DNA from: Sphingomonas morindae
GTDB taxonomy: Bacteria; Pseudomonadota; Alphaproteobacteria; Sphingomonadales; Sphingomonadaceae
Reading direction: 5' to 3'
DNA length: 64,000 nt
Assembly: GCF_023822065.1 (NCBI RefSeq)
Contig: NZ_CP084930.1
Coordinates: 3,054,001-3,118,000, forward strand
Position numbers and translations under genes: made by a program. Below are positions 55,072 to 64,000 of the stretch, in pieces. Under the pieces are notes generated by a model that ran no database searches, had not been told where the DNA came from, and saw only the letters and a list, made by a program, of their open reading frames with translations. How positions within the stretch are numbered: the stretch's first letter is position 1; each line of letters begins with the position of its first letter.

Positions 55072-55952
55072 CAGGGCGTGACCGTGGGAATGGCGGCGGG
55101 CGCGGGCACGCCGATATAGGGTGGCTCGACCACGGCATAATCGAGCCGCGCGGGATCGGCGAGCGGCCAGGCGATGGCGATGTCGCCGTCGCGGCGCAGC
55201 ACCACCGCCACCGGCACATCCGGCGGATAGAGGCCGCCCGTGCCCGAGGTGAGCACGATGTCGCCGCGATGGAAGGGGTTGCTGCCGGCGCCGAGCGGCC
55301 GCAGCTCGAGCGATCCGTCGCCGCGGCCGGCGGCCAGCGCGGCCAGGCCGCCGCGCGCCAGCCGCACCGGCACCACCGAGGCATTGTCCGTGATCAGCAG
55401 CACGCGCGCGGCGGTGAGGCCGGTCTCCACCACCCGGCCGACCAGCCCTTCGGGGGAGCGCACCGGCTGGCCCGGCCGCACGCCGTTGAGGCTGCCCGCG
55501 TTGAGCGTGGCGAGGCGGCGGCTGCTGGTGCCGGTGGAGCCGACGATGCGCGCCACCGCGACGGGATCGACATTGCCCTCGACCAGCCGCAGCAAGCGCC
55601 GCAGCCGCGCATTCTCCAGCGCCAGGATGCGGGCGCGGACGAGCGCCTGGCGATCATGATCCAGCTCGGCGCGCATCGCGGCATTCTGGCTGCCGGCGTT
55701 GATATAGGCGGACACGGTCTGGACGCCGCCGCCGATGCCATCCACCAGGCTTCGGCCGGCGGTGGACACGGGCGTGGTAAGATCGAGCGCGAGCCCGCGA
55801 ATGGCGCCGAAGCCGACCGGATCGAAATGGGCGACGAGGATCAGGCCGAGGCCGATCACGATCCCCGCCACCGCCACCACATAGGAGAAGAACAGGCCAT
55901 ATTGCGCGCGCCGCGAGAAGCCGGGGCGCCGGTTGCGCGTTCTTGGCTTCAT
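55071..55952 (-). CDS. mreC: Rod shape-determining protein MreC
   Basis: 293 residues. A cytoplasmic start with RRPGFSRRAQYG, one membrane helix (about 18-42), a coiled coil (about 85-115, MRAELDHDRQALVRARILALENARLRRLL) and two periplasmic beta domains (VGSTGTSSRRLATLNAGSLNGVRPGQPV). It scaffolds the elongasome. It is followed directly by mreD. The last residues are Pro/Ala-rich. Confidence 0.9.
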   Translation of the reverse strand: MKPRTRNRRPGFSRRAQYGLFFSYVVAVAGIVIGLGLILVAHFDPVGFGAIRGLALDLTTPVSTAGRSLVDGIGGGVQTVSAYINAGSQNAAMRAELDHDRQALVRARILALENARLRRLLRLVEGNVDPVAVARIVGSTGTSSRRLATLNAGSLNGVRPGQPVRSPEGLVGRVVETGLTAARVLLITDNASVVPVRLARGGLAALAAGRGDGSLELRPLGAGSNPFHRGDIVLTSGTGGLYPPDVPVAVVLRRDGDIAIAWPLADPARLDYAVVEPPYIGVPAPAAIPTVTP

Positions 55953-56013
55953 CGCGGCGCGCTCTCCGGTGCTTCAGGCGTTCGCCTCATCGCGCCTTAC
56001 CCTCATGCGCCCC

Positions 56014-56032
56014 GCCGCCCGCGCGCGGCGGC
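56014..56032 (-). terminator. Weak hairpin between mreB and mreC
   Basis: GCCGCC and GGCGGC pair around seven bases, 18 bases after the mreB stop. Too short to be sure; partial readthrough into mreC would be expected for this operon. Confidence 0.25.
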
Positions 56033-56049
56033 CGCGCGCCTCCGGCCGC

Positions 56050-57147
<1,098 letters not shown>

Positions 57148-57254
57148 CTATCCGACGCTCCGCGCCCGTTTGCCGATCGCGCCGCAGGTTGCGTGCCCTG
57201 CGGTGTCCATCGTCACGGTCGCGGAAGGCCGCCGCTTGGGCTAAGGCCGAACCC

Positions 57255-59030
57255 ATGTCAATACGTCGCCTGCCCGAGCATCTCGTCAATCGTATCGCCG
57301 CCGGTGAAGTGGTTGAAAGGCCGGCCAGCGCGCTCAAGGAACTTGTCGAGAACGCAATCGACGCGGGCGCCACGCGGGTCGCGGTGGCGCTGTTCGAAGG
57401 CGGGCTCGCGGGGCTCGAGGTGGCGGATGACGGCTGCGGCATGAACCCGGACGAGATGGCGCTGGCGCTGGAGCGGCACGCCACCTCCAAGCTGCCGGAC
57501 GAGGCGATTGAGGCCGTCGCCACGCTCGGCTTCCGGGGCGAGGCGCTGCCCTCGATCGCCAGTGTGGCGCGGCTCGCGATCGAGAGCCGGGTGCGCGGCG
57601 GCGATGGCTGGCGGCGCATCGTCGACAATGGCGCGCTCGTGGAGCAGGGGCCGGCGGCGCTCCCGCCCGGCACGCGCGTGCGCATGGAAGGGCTGTTCGC
57701 GCGCGTGCCGGCACGCCGCAAATTCCTGCGCTCGGCGCGCTCGGAATATGCCGCCTGCGTCGATGCGGTGAAGCGGCTGGCGATGGCGCGCCCCGATATC
57801 GGCTTCTCGCTGGAGCATGACGGGCGGCGCATCTTCTCGGTCGCGCCGGGCGAGAGCCAGCCGGCGCGGGTCGCCGCGCTCACCGACCGCGCGCTGCAGG
57901 ACAATGCGGTGGTGATCGATCATGTGCGCGGCGGGGTGAGGCTGGAAGGCGTGGCCGGCTTGCCCACCTTCCACCGCGGGGTCGCCGATCACCAATATCT
58001 GTTCGTCAACGGCCGGCCGGTGCGCGATCGCCTGCTCGCCGGCAGCGTGCGCGCCGCCTATGCCGAGATGCTCGCGCGGGATCGCCACCCGGTCGTCGCG
58101 CTGTTCGTGTCGCTGCCCGGCGAGGAGGTGGACGTGAACGTCCACCCGGCCAAGACCGAGGTCCGCTTCCGCGAACCGGCGCTGGTGCGCGGGCTGATCG
58201 TCGGCGGGCTGCGCGCGGCGCTGGATGCCGCCGGCCATCGCGTGGTGCAGCGCCCCGCGCTCGGGCCCGAGGCGTGGCAGAGCGGCGCGCTCGGAGCGGC
58301 CGAGGCGGCTTCCGCCCCGCTGCCGATCGAGGCGCGCCAATATGCCGTGTGGGATCGCGCGCCCGGCTATGCCGCGCCGCCGCCCGCGCTCGCCGCGCCG
58401 CCGCAGGGCCGGGCCGAGCCGGCGGTGGCGGCGGTGCCGCAGGGCGCGCGCCATCCGCTCGGCGTCGCGCGCGGGCAGGTCGCCGCCACCTATATCGTCG
58501 CCGAAGCCGAGGATGGGCTGGTGCTGGTCGATCAACATGCCGCGCACGAGCGGCTGGTGCTGGAGCGGATGCGGCGGGCGATGAGCGAGGGGGGCGTCGC
58601 GGCGCAGACGCTGCTCCTGCCCGAAGTGATCGAGCTGGACGAGCCCGCCTGCGACCGGCTGGAGGCGCGGCTCGCCGAATTCGCCGAGCTGGGGCTGACG
58701 CTCGATCGCTTCGGCCCCCGCGCCATGCTGGTCCGCGCGGTGCCGGCGCTGCTCGGCCGCACCGATGTGCACGGGCTGGTGCAGGATCTGGCGGACGAGC
58801 TTGCCGCCTACGACTCCGCGCTGAGCCTGCGCGAGCGGCTGGACCATGTCGCCGCCACCATGGCGTGCCACGGCTCGGTCCGCGCCGGCCGCGCCCTGTC
58901 CGTGGCCGAGATGAACGCGCTGCTGCGCGAGATGGAGATCACCCCCCATTCGGGCCAGTGCAACCATGGCCGGCCGACCTGGGTGAAGCTCTCCAAGGCG
59001 GATGTGGAACGGCTGTTCGGCCGGAGCTGA
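57255..59030 (+). CDS. mutL: DNA mismatch repair protein MutL
   Basis: 591 residues. The GHKL ATPase domain has [34 protein letters not shown] and [13 protein letters not shown] Pro/Ala-rich linker (about 365-405) joins it to the C-terminal domain, where [12 protein letters not shown] near residue 424 fits the endonuclease metal motif DQHA-x2-E-x4-E, and CNHGRPT near 569 completes the site. This is the nicking MutL of bacteria without MutH. The family N-terminus fixes the start. Confidence 0.94.
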   Translation: MSIRRLPEHLVNRIAAGEVVERPASALKELVENAIDAGATRVAVALFEGGLAGLEVADDGCGMNPDEMALALERHATSKLPDEAIEAVATLGFRGEALPSIASVARLAIESRVRGGDGWRRIVDNGALVEQGPAALPPGTRVRMEGLFARVPARRKFLRSARSEYAACVDAVKRLAMARPDIGFSLEHDGRRIFSVAPGESQPARVAALTDRALQDNAVVIDHVRGGVRLEGVAGLPTFHRGVADHQYLFVNGRPVRDRLLAGSVRAAYAEMLARDRHPVVALFVSLPGEEVDVNVHPAKTEVRFREPALVRGLIVGGLRAALDAAGHRVVQRPALGPEAWQSGALGAAEAASAPLPIEARQYAVWDRAPGYAAPPPALAAPPQGRAEPAVAAVPQGARHPLGVARGQVAATYIVAEAEDGLVLVDQHAAHERLVLERMRRAMSEGGVAAQTLLLPEVIELDEPACDRLEARLAEFAELGLTLDRFGPRAMLVRAVPALLGRTDVHGLVQDLADELAAYDSALSLRERLDHVAATMACHGSVRAGRALSVAEMNALLREMEITPHSGQCNHGRPTWVKLSKADVERLFGRS

Positions 59031-59036
59031 GCCCCG

Positions 59037-60524
59037 TCAGCGCGCCGTCAGGCCGTGCGCGCGCAGCACCGCCTCGACATGGTCGTCGATCCGGTCGACC
59101 CCGGCGGCGGCGAGCGCGGTGCGGACATGCGCGTCGATCGCGTCGACGCCGGCCGCCGCGAGCGAGGCTTTCACCGCGCCGTCGATCGCCTCCGCGCGCG
59201 CCGTGTGGCCGGCCTCCCGCGCGAGGCCGGATGCGACGCGCGCGGCGCGCAGCTGCGCCTCCATCGCCTGCGCGTCGGGCAGCCGCGCCATCGCCTCGGT
59301 GGCGGCCGCGCGCGCCCGCAGCGCCGCGGCGCTCGCCGCGAGCCGCGCCTGCGCCGCCTCGAGCCGGGCCGCGCGCGCCTGCGCCGCCTCGACCTGGGTC
59401 GAGCGCGCCATCGCGGCCTCGATCCGGGTCGAACGACGCTGCGCGACCTCAAGCTCGGCCGAGCGCGCGTCGAGCGTCTTGGCGTCCACCGCCGCCTGGG
59501 CGGCGTCGCGCTCGGCCTGCGCCATGGCCTGGTCGAACCAGTCGGGCGGGGTGGTGGCGCCGGCCTGGGCGCCCGACGCCGTCAGCGCCAGCCCGGCCGC
59601 CGCGATCGCCAGCGCGAACAGCCCGCCCGCCGCCAGCCGCGTCGTCTCGAAGCGGCGCGCCGCCATCATCCGCACCCGCTCGGCCAGCTGCGCCTTGTTG
59701 TTGAGCGCGCAGGCGATGGCGGGGCTCGGCGCGATCGCCGATTTGAGCACCGCGCGGCCATAGCTGACGCGATCCTCGCCGCTCGCCCGGCGCAGCACCG
59801 TGGCGTCGCAGGCCAGTTCCTGATCGATGCGGAAGGCGCGGTAGGCGCGATAGGCGAGCGGGTTCCACCAATGCGCGGCGAGCACGAGCAGACCGGCGAA
59901 ATTGGCGTAGAGATCGCCCCGATCATGATGCGCGCCCTCGTGGAGCAGCGCGAGCCGGCGCTCCTCGGCGGTGTAGCGTCGGCTGAAATCGGCGGGCAGC
60001 AGGATGCGCCGCCGGATCAGGCCCACCGCGACCGGGCCGCGCACCGCCGGGCTCAGCAGCACCTCCACGCCGCAGCTGACGGTGAGCCGCGCGGCTCCCG
60101 CGCAGGCGCGGCGGACAAAGCCGTGATAGCGCGCCAGCTGTACGCCGAGCAGCACCGCCGCGCCGGCCGCCCAGGCGAGCAGCAGCAGCGCCGGCAGCGA
60201 TGCCCAGTCGAAGCCGGGCGCGGCGGCGACCAGCCCCGGCGCGCGCGTCAGCGGTTCCGTGCCGATATCCTGCGTGGCCATCAGGCCGATCCGCGTGCTG
60301 TCCGGCGTGATCCAGATGACGGGGAGATAGAAGGGGTGCCAGCCCGGCAGCGGCGGCAGCAGGAGCCGCAGCGCGGGAAGCAGCCAGAGCGCATAGCCGA
60401 TCTGCGGGCCGAACAGCCGCGCCGCCGGGCGGCGGAGCGCGAGCACCAGCAGCATCAGCAGCGCGGAGCCGATCAGCGCCTCGGCGAAGCCGGGCGTGGC
60501 GAGGCGGGCGGCGAGCGCGATCAT
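59037..60524 (-). CDS. BlaR1/MecR1-like M56 membrane metallopeptidase with coiled tail
   Basis: 495 residues. Membrane helices (about 10-35, 40-58, 105-130, 297-318) enclose an M56 zinc peptidase with HEGAH (near 195-199). Past the last helix, where BlaR1 carries its penicillin-binding sensor, there is a 175-residue tail of Ala/Arg/Glu-rich helix (EAAQARAARLEAAQAR type repeats) ending in three copies of a unit like VKASLAAAGVDAIDAH. No SxxK sensor fold is visible. The stop of the upstream regulator overlaps its start, so it forms a BlaI-BlaR1-type pair with a different input. Confidence 0.8.
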   Translation of the reverse strand: MIALAARLATPGFAEALIGSALLMLLVLALRRPAARLFGPQIGYALWLLPALRLLLPPLPGWHPFYLPVIWITPDSTRIGLMATQDIGTEPLTRAPGLVAAAPGFDWASLPALLLLAWAAGAAVLLGVQLARYHGFVRRACAGAARLTVSCGVEVLLSPAVRGPVAVGLIRRRILLPADFSRRYTAEERRLALLHEGAHHDRGDLYANFAGLLVLAAHWWNPLAYRAYRAFRIDQELACDATVLRRASGEDRVSYGRAVLKSAIAPSPAIACALNNKAQLAERVRMMAARRFETTRLAAGGLFALAIAAAGLALTASGAQAGATTPPDWFDQAMAQAERDAAQAAVDAKTLDARSAELEVAQRRSTRIEAAMARSTQVEAAQARAARLEAAQARLAASAAALRARAAATEAMARLPDAQAMEAQLRAARVASGLAREAGHTARAEAIDGAVKASLAAAGVDAIDAHVRTALAAAGVDRIDDHVEAVLRAHGLTAR

Positions 60525-60889
60525 TTGCGCAGCGCCTGGACGAGCGCGTCCAGCTCCGCGATATCCTCCTCGCTCAGCGTCTGCGCCTCGGCGAGATGGG
60601 CGACGAGCGGCGCGGCGCGACCGCCGAACAGGCGATCGGCAAGCCGCCGCGTCTCGGTGCGGGCATAGGCGTCGCGCGCGAGCATCGGCCGGTAGCGATA
60701 GCGCCGGCCATCCTCCTCATGCGCGAGCGCACCCTTGGCGACGAGCCGGGCCAGCATCGTCTTGACCGTGCTGTCGCTCCAGTCGCGATCCGGTCCGAGC
60801 CGCGCCACCACCTCGGCCGCGCTCAGCGGCGCCGTGTCCCACAGCACCTCCATCACCGCCAGCTCGCCTTCGCCGATGCGCTCCACCAC
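60521..60889 (-). CDS. BlaI/MecI family transcriptional repressor
   Basis: 122 residues, winged helix: GELAVMEVLWDTAPLSAAEVVARL, DWSDSTVKTMLARLVAKGALAHEEDGRRYRYRP, then a dimerisation tail SEEDIAELDALVQAL. These repressors are cleaved when the partner M56 peptidase is activated. It starts with GTG (60889; a second GTG follows at once). The end overlaps the peptidase gene by four bases. An operator-like palindrome lies at 60908-60919. Confidence 0.9.
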   Translation of the reverse strand: MVERIGEGELAVMEVLWDTAPLSAAEVVARLGPDRDWSDSTVKTMLARLVAKGALAHEEDGRRYRYRPMLARDAYARTETRRLADRLFGGRAAPLVAHLAEAQTLSEEDIAELDALVQALRK

Positions 60890-60907
60890 GCTGCTCCCGA
60901 TTAGGGT

Positions 60908-60948
60908 CTACGGGCGTAGTTGATACCGGCCACAAGCGTAGTCGTCAA
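60908..60948 (-). promoter_or_regulatory. Promoter and operator of the blaI-like/blaR1-like pair
   Basis: On the minus strand TTGACG (60943-60948) and TATCAA (60920-60925) are 17 bases apart, a good vegetative-type promoter. The predicted start falls inside the palindrome CTACG-N2-CGTAG (60908-60919). A second ACTACGC copy overlaps the spacer. Repressor binding there would block transcription, as expected for BlaI-type self-control. Confidence 0.55.
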
Positions 60949-61016
60949 GCGCAGCGATCCGGTCGGCGGATCGTGCAGCGTGTATTTCGACGATATCAGG
61001 AAAGACCCGGCGGGGT

Positions 61017-61092
61017 TGGTGGAGCTGAGGGGAATCGAACCCCTGACCTCTGCAGTGCGATTGCAGCGCTCTCCCATCTGAGCTACAGCCCC
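61017..61092 (-). tRNA. tRNA-Ala (anticodon CGC)
   Basis: Complete cloverleaf: acceptor GGGGCTG/CAGCTCC, D-arm AGCTCAGATGGGAGAGC, anticodon stem CTGCA/TGCAG around ATCGCAC (anticodon CGC), T-arm GGTTCGATTCC, encoded CCA. Reads GCG, an abundant codon here. Confidence 0.95.
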
Positions 61093-61226
61093 GCACCCGC
61101 CGGGGCCGCCCCTCTAGCCGCGCGCGATCCGGCTGGCAACGCCCAAAAATCATCGCCCTGCATTTTCTTGGCGCTCAGCTCGTCCCGCTGGCTGCGCGGC
61201 CTGCCCCGCGCCGTTTGGGGCGCGGC

Positions 61227-61251
61227 GGAACGGCGCTGATTTACGTTGGTT
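61227..61251 (+). promoter_or_regulatory. EcfG-like promoter candidate before the DUF2171 gene
   Basis: GGAAC followed after 16 bases by GGTT, one mismatch from GGAAC-N16/17-CGTT. It lies about 70 bases upstream of the DUF2171 ATG. The same GGTT form occurs before the CsbD-like gene. Confidence 0.35.
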
Positions 61252-61319
61252 TTGCTCTCCAAGCCGGGCGGTGCCGGAGCGTGCCGACACTGGCTGTCGA
61301 TCGCCAAGAGGAGAAGGCA

Positions 61320-62441
61320 ATGGCCTACGAACGCAATGATCGGCCGGATCGCGGCTATCGATCCGACCGTGACGACTATCGTCGGGACGACGCCCAGGAG
61401 CGCGGCTTCTTCGAGCGCGCGGGCGACGAGGTTCGGTCCTGGTTCGGCGACGAGGAGGCCGAGCGCCGCCGCCGCTACGATGAGCGCTATGACGAGCGCT
61501 ACGATCGCGCCCGCGGCGAGAGCGATCGCTACGAGCGTGGCGGTCGCTATGCCAATTACGAGCCCGGCGGCTATCGCAGCCCCGATCGCTATCCGAACTG
61601 GACGCGCTCCAACCGCGACGAGAGCTATGGTCGCGCCGAGCGCGGCGGCATGGGCTATGACCGCAGCATGGAAGGCCGCCAGTTCGACGATGGCGGCAGC
61701 CGCACCACCGGCTATGGCTATGGCGCGGGCGATTACGGCTATGAGCGCGAGCGTGGACGCGAGTATCGCGGCGGTGGCGAGCGCAGCGGCTATGGCGCGC
61801 AGCGCTACGAAACCGGCGGCCGCTATGGCGCGGGCTATGACCGGGATCGCGGCACGCAGGAGCGTGGCGGCCTGTTCGGCGGACGCGAGCACGACCATCA
61901 CGATCATCATGATTACCGCAACTGGCGCGATCGCCAGATCGATGCCTTCGATCGCGACTATGACGAGTATCGCCGCGAGAACCGCAGCCGCTTCGAGAGT
62001 GAATTCTCGACCTGGCGCCAGACCCGCCAGACCCAGCGGGACTCGCTCCAGCAGGTCAAGGAGCATCAGGAAGTGGTCGGGTCGGACGGCGCCCATGTCG
62101 GCACGGTCGATCATGTCCGCTCCGACCATATCCTGCTCACCAAGACGGACCGCGACGCGGGTGGTCATCACCATTCGATCCCGTCCTCCTGGATCGCCAC
62201 GGTGGCCGACAAGGTGACGCTTTCCAAGACCGCCGAGGAAGCGAAAAAGGCCTGGCGCGAGGCCGATGAGCGTGGCGGCCTGTTCGGTGGCGGGCAAGAT
62301 GCGGCGCGCGACGGCGCGAACCGCGGCACCACCGGCACCACCGGCACGGGTACCGCGTCGACGACGGGCGCCGGCACCGGCGCGGGCGGCGACGAGACGC
62401 GCGGCGCCGGCCTCGACCGGAGCTTCTCCGGCACCTACTGA
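61320..62441 (+). CDS. DUF2171 domain stress-type protein with low-complexity region
   Basis: 373 residues. The motif RSWFGDEEAERRRR (about 39-52) is common to sphingomonad stress proteins. A long Tyr/Arg/Gly/Asp region (about 50-195, with YDERYDERYDRARG and repeated GYG) is probably disordered. A DUF2171 (PRC-barrel-like) domain follows (HQEVVGSDGAHVGTVDHVRSDHILL, about 250-305). The C-terminus is Gly/Thr-rich. GAGGAGAAGG before the ATG marks the start. Function unknown; perhaps desiccation or general stress. Confidence 0.72.
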   Translation: MAYERNDRPDRGYRSDRDDYRRDDAQERGFFERAGDEVRSWFGDEEAERRRRYDERYDERYDRARGESDRYERGGRYANYEPGGYRSPDRYPNWTRSNRDESYGRAERGGMGYDRSMEGRQFDDGGSRTTGYGYGAGDYGYERERGREYRGGGERSGYGAQRYETGGRYGAGYDRDRGTQERGGLFGGREHDHHDHHDYRNWRDRQIDAFDRDYDEYRRENRSRFESEFSTWRQTRQTQRDSLQQVKEHQEVVGSDGAHVGTVDHVRSDHILLTKTDRDAGGHHHSIPSSWIATVADKVTLSKTAEEAKKAWREADERGGLFGGGQDAARDGANRGTTGTTGTGTASTTGAGTGAGGDETRGAGLDRSFSGTY

Positions 62442-62464
62442 GCGCGTACCCCGCGCCGTCAGCC

Positions 62465-62498
62465 CGCGCCCCGGTCGGCACCCGCCGGCCGGGGCGCG
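62465..62498. terminator. Bidirectional terminator-like hairpin
   Basis: CGCGCCCCGG and CCGGGGCGCG form a perfect 10-bp stem with a 14-base loop between the convergent DUF2171 and miaB genes. Its symmetry would serve both directions. Confidence 0.5.
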
Positions 62499-62511
62499 GC
62501 GCATCGAGGGA

Positions 62512-63858
62512 TCAGGCGGCGATGCGCGCCCGATATTCGCCCGAAACGCTGTTGGGGCCGGCGGCGACGATCTCCACCTCGAGCAGCGATCCGATCGGCG
62601 CGTCGGTCTGGATATGGACGGATTGCAGCCAGGGGCTCTTGCCAAGCATCTGGCCCGGCAGCTTGCCGCGCCGCTCGATCAGCACGGTGCAGCGGCGGCC
62701 GAGGCTGGCGGTGTTGAAGCCATGCTGTTGGCGGTTGAGCAGCGCCTGGAGCGCCTGCAGCCGCGCGTCCATCACCGCCGGCGCGATCTGATCGTCCATG
62801 GTGGCGGCGGGCGTGCCGGGGCGCGGGCTATATTTGAAACTGAACGCTTGGGCATGGCCCACCGCCTCCACCAGCGCCAGCGTGGCCGCGAAGTCCGCAT
62901 CGGTCTCGCCCGGGAAGCCGACGATGAAATCTCCCGAAATCGCGATGTCGGGCCGCGCCGCGCGCACCCGCTCGATCAGCCGGAGATAGGCATCGGTCGT
63001 GTGGCTGCGGTTCATCGCCTTGAGGATGCGATCCGATCCCGATTGCACCGGCAGGTGCAGGAAGGGCATCAGCGACGCGATCTCGCCATGCGCGGCGATC
63101 AGCGCGTCGGACATGTCGTTCGGGTGGCTGGTGGTGTAGCGGATGCGGGCGAGGCCGGGCAGCCGGTCCAGCGCACGGATCAGCCCGTCCAGGCCCTGGC
63201 GGCGGCCGGCTTCGTCCTCGCCCGTCCAGGCATTCACATTCTGGCCGAGCAGCGTGATCTCGCACGCGCCCGCGTCGACCAGCGCGCGCGCCTCGTTGAG
63301 GATGGCGGACCAGGGCCGCGAGCTTTCGGCGCCGCGCGTATAGGGCACGACGCAATAGGTGCAGAATTTGTCGCAGCCTTCCTGCACGGTGAGGAAGGCG
63401 GCGGGGCCGACCTTGCGGCGCGCGGGCAGCGCGCCGAACTTGGACTCGGCGGGCATGTCGGTGTCCAGCGCCGGCGCGCCGGCGGCGGCGCGGGCGACCA
63501 GATCGGGTAGGCGGTGATAGGCCTGCGGGCCGACCACGATATCCACCGCGCGGGCGCGCTGGACGATCTCCGCACCCTCGGCCTGGGCGACGCAGCCCGC
63601 CACCGCGATCAGCGGCTTGGCCGCGCCCGCCGCGTGGCTCGCCTTCACCAGCCGCCCGATATCGGAATAGACCTTCTCGGCCGCCTTTTCGCGGATGTGG
63701 CAGGTGTTGAGCACCACCAGCTCGGCGGCCTCGCCATCGGCGGCGGGAACCATGCCCTGGCCGGCGAGAAGCTCGGCCATGCGTTCGCCATCATAGACGT
63801 TCATCTGGCAGCCGAAGGATTTGACGGCGAAGCTGCGGGGCAGGGGGCGTGCGGACAT
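62512..63858 (-). CDS. miaB: tRNA-2-methylthio-N6-dimethylallyladenosine synthase
   Basis: 448 residues, radical-SAM methylthiotransferase. The N-terminal domain holds three cluster cysteines ([21 protein letters not shown]); the radical-SAM motif CDKFCTYC lies near residue 163, followed by TRGAESSRP; a TRAM domain ends the protein (about 375-440). It adds the 2-methylthio group to i6A37 of tRNAs. It follows an acyltransferase gene after nine bases. The usual downstream phoH is not here. Confidence 0.94.
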   Translation of the reverse strand: MSARPLPRSFAVKSFGCQMNVYDGERMAELLAGQGMVPAADGEAAELVVLNTCHIREKAAEKVYSDIGRLVKASHAAGAAKPLIAVAGCVAQAEGAEIVQRARAVDIVVGPQAYHRLPDLVARAAAGAPALDTDMPAESKFGALPARRKVGPAAFLTVQEGCDKFCTYCVVPYTRGAESSRPWSAILNEARALVDAGACEITLLGQNVNAWTGEDEAGRRQGLDGLIRALDRLPGLARIRYTTSHPNDMSDALIAAHGEIASLMPFLHLPVQSGSDRILKAMNRSHTTDAYLRLIERVRAARPDIAISGDFIVGFPGETDADFAATLALVEAVGHAQAFSFKYSPRPGTPAATMDDQIAPAVMDARLQALQALLNRQQHGFNTASLGRRCTVLIERRGKLPGQMLGKSPWLQSVHIQTDAPIGSLLEVEIVAAGPNSVSGEYRARIAA

Positions 63859-63867
63859 GGCGCGCGC

Positions 63868-64000
63868 CTATACAGGCTCCACCCCCGTCTCGCCAAGCGC
63901 GGCCGCGATCCGCGCCTGGGCGCAGGCGGCGACCCGCTTGCGATCCCCCGTTTGCGCGGGGTCGATCGGATCGAGGAAATGGAGCGTCACCTGGCGGCGG
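63868..64000 (-). CDS. Lysophospholipid acyltransferase (PlsC-like), C-terminal end
   Basis: Only the last 43 codons are in the window. VTLHFLDPIDPAQTGDRKRVA followed by ARIAAALGETGVEPV resembles the C-terminus of 1-acylglycerol-3-phosphate acyltransferases, which often precede miaB in sphingomonads. The catalytic HxxxxD part lies outside. Call rests on this short tail and on gene order. Confidence 0.5.
   Translation of the reverse strand, partial: RRQVTLHFLDPIDPAQTGDRKRVAACAQARIAAALGETGVEPV

Noticed and set aside
60908-61153. Minus-strand frame across tRNA-Ala
   Set aside because: It is simply the translated tRNA gene and its flanks.

Overview
This is a very GC-rich window with tightly packed, often overlapping genes. 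The gene content points to an alphaproteobacterium of the order Sphingomonadales (a Sphingomonas-like organism): an aerobic (late cobalt insertion) cobalamin pathway, a MutL with the endonuclease motif, a DUF5818-like segment, EcfG-type stress promoters (GGAAC..CGTT), an Ala-rich BlaR1/BlaI pair and the mreBCD-mrdAB order. No insertion sequence, prophage, CRISPR array or other obvious mobile element was found; the window reads as chromosomal core with accessory patches.

Layout. 1-7184: corrin-ring operon (end of cobI, then cobJ, cobL, cobE, cobM, cobB, cobF, bluB and a DUF1636 gene), nearly all joined by ATGA/GTGA stop-start overlaps, with cobK on the opposite strand sharing a CATG start with cobL. 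7175-15561: aldo/keto reductase with divergent LysR, an exported chorismate-lyase-like protein, a DUF454 membrane protein, a large exported DUF5695-like protein, a PRISE-type reductase with divergent HxlR regulator, and galE. 15598-17780: FixJ-like regulator and MASE1 histidine kinase, with an FNR/FixK-like box upstream. 17902-21859: catalase-like peroxidase, cytochrome b561 and LysR in one operon, divergent from an ECF sigma/anti-sigma pair; an ECF-type promoter lies before the peroxidase. 21860-25703: modABC (read modA, modB, modC), Asp/Glu racemase-like gene, LysR.

25817-29980: small stress-type genes (glycine-rich exported peptide, CsbD-like protein, PAS-LuxR regulator, membrane protein, STAS-like protein). 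29981-36628: heavy-metal RND pump (czcC, czcA, no czcB) divergent from a two-component system, with a perfect palindrome between them. 36883-44071: LysR/MFS divergent pair, acyltransferase, phaB, small proteins, a diguanylate cyclase. 44191-45918: DUF4142 gene behind a good EcfG promoter, and a lone flagellin gene behind a sigma-28-type promoter.

46225-51217: leuA preceded by what looks like a leaderless, leucine-rich leader peptide (attenuation control), a UDP-sugar epimerase, dctA with an in-frame DUF5818-like segment upstream, a structured RNA candidate and tRNA-Lys. 51352-57093: cell-shape cluster mreB-mreC-mreD-mrdA(PBP2)-rodA. 57255-64000: mutL, BlaR1-like/BlaI-like pair with operator-like palindrome, tRNA-Ala, a DUF2171 stress protein, miaB and the end of an acyltransferase gene.

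The most interesting items are the leu leader peptide, the 150-nt structured RNA candidate, the DUF5818-DctA reading frame, the CzcCA pump without a local adaptor, and the M56 peptidase with an unusual C-terminal tail. All functions are read from sequence without database searches.
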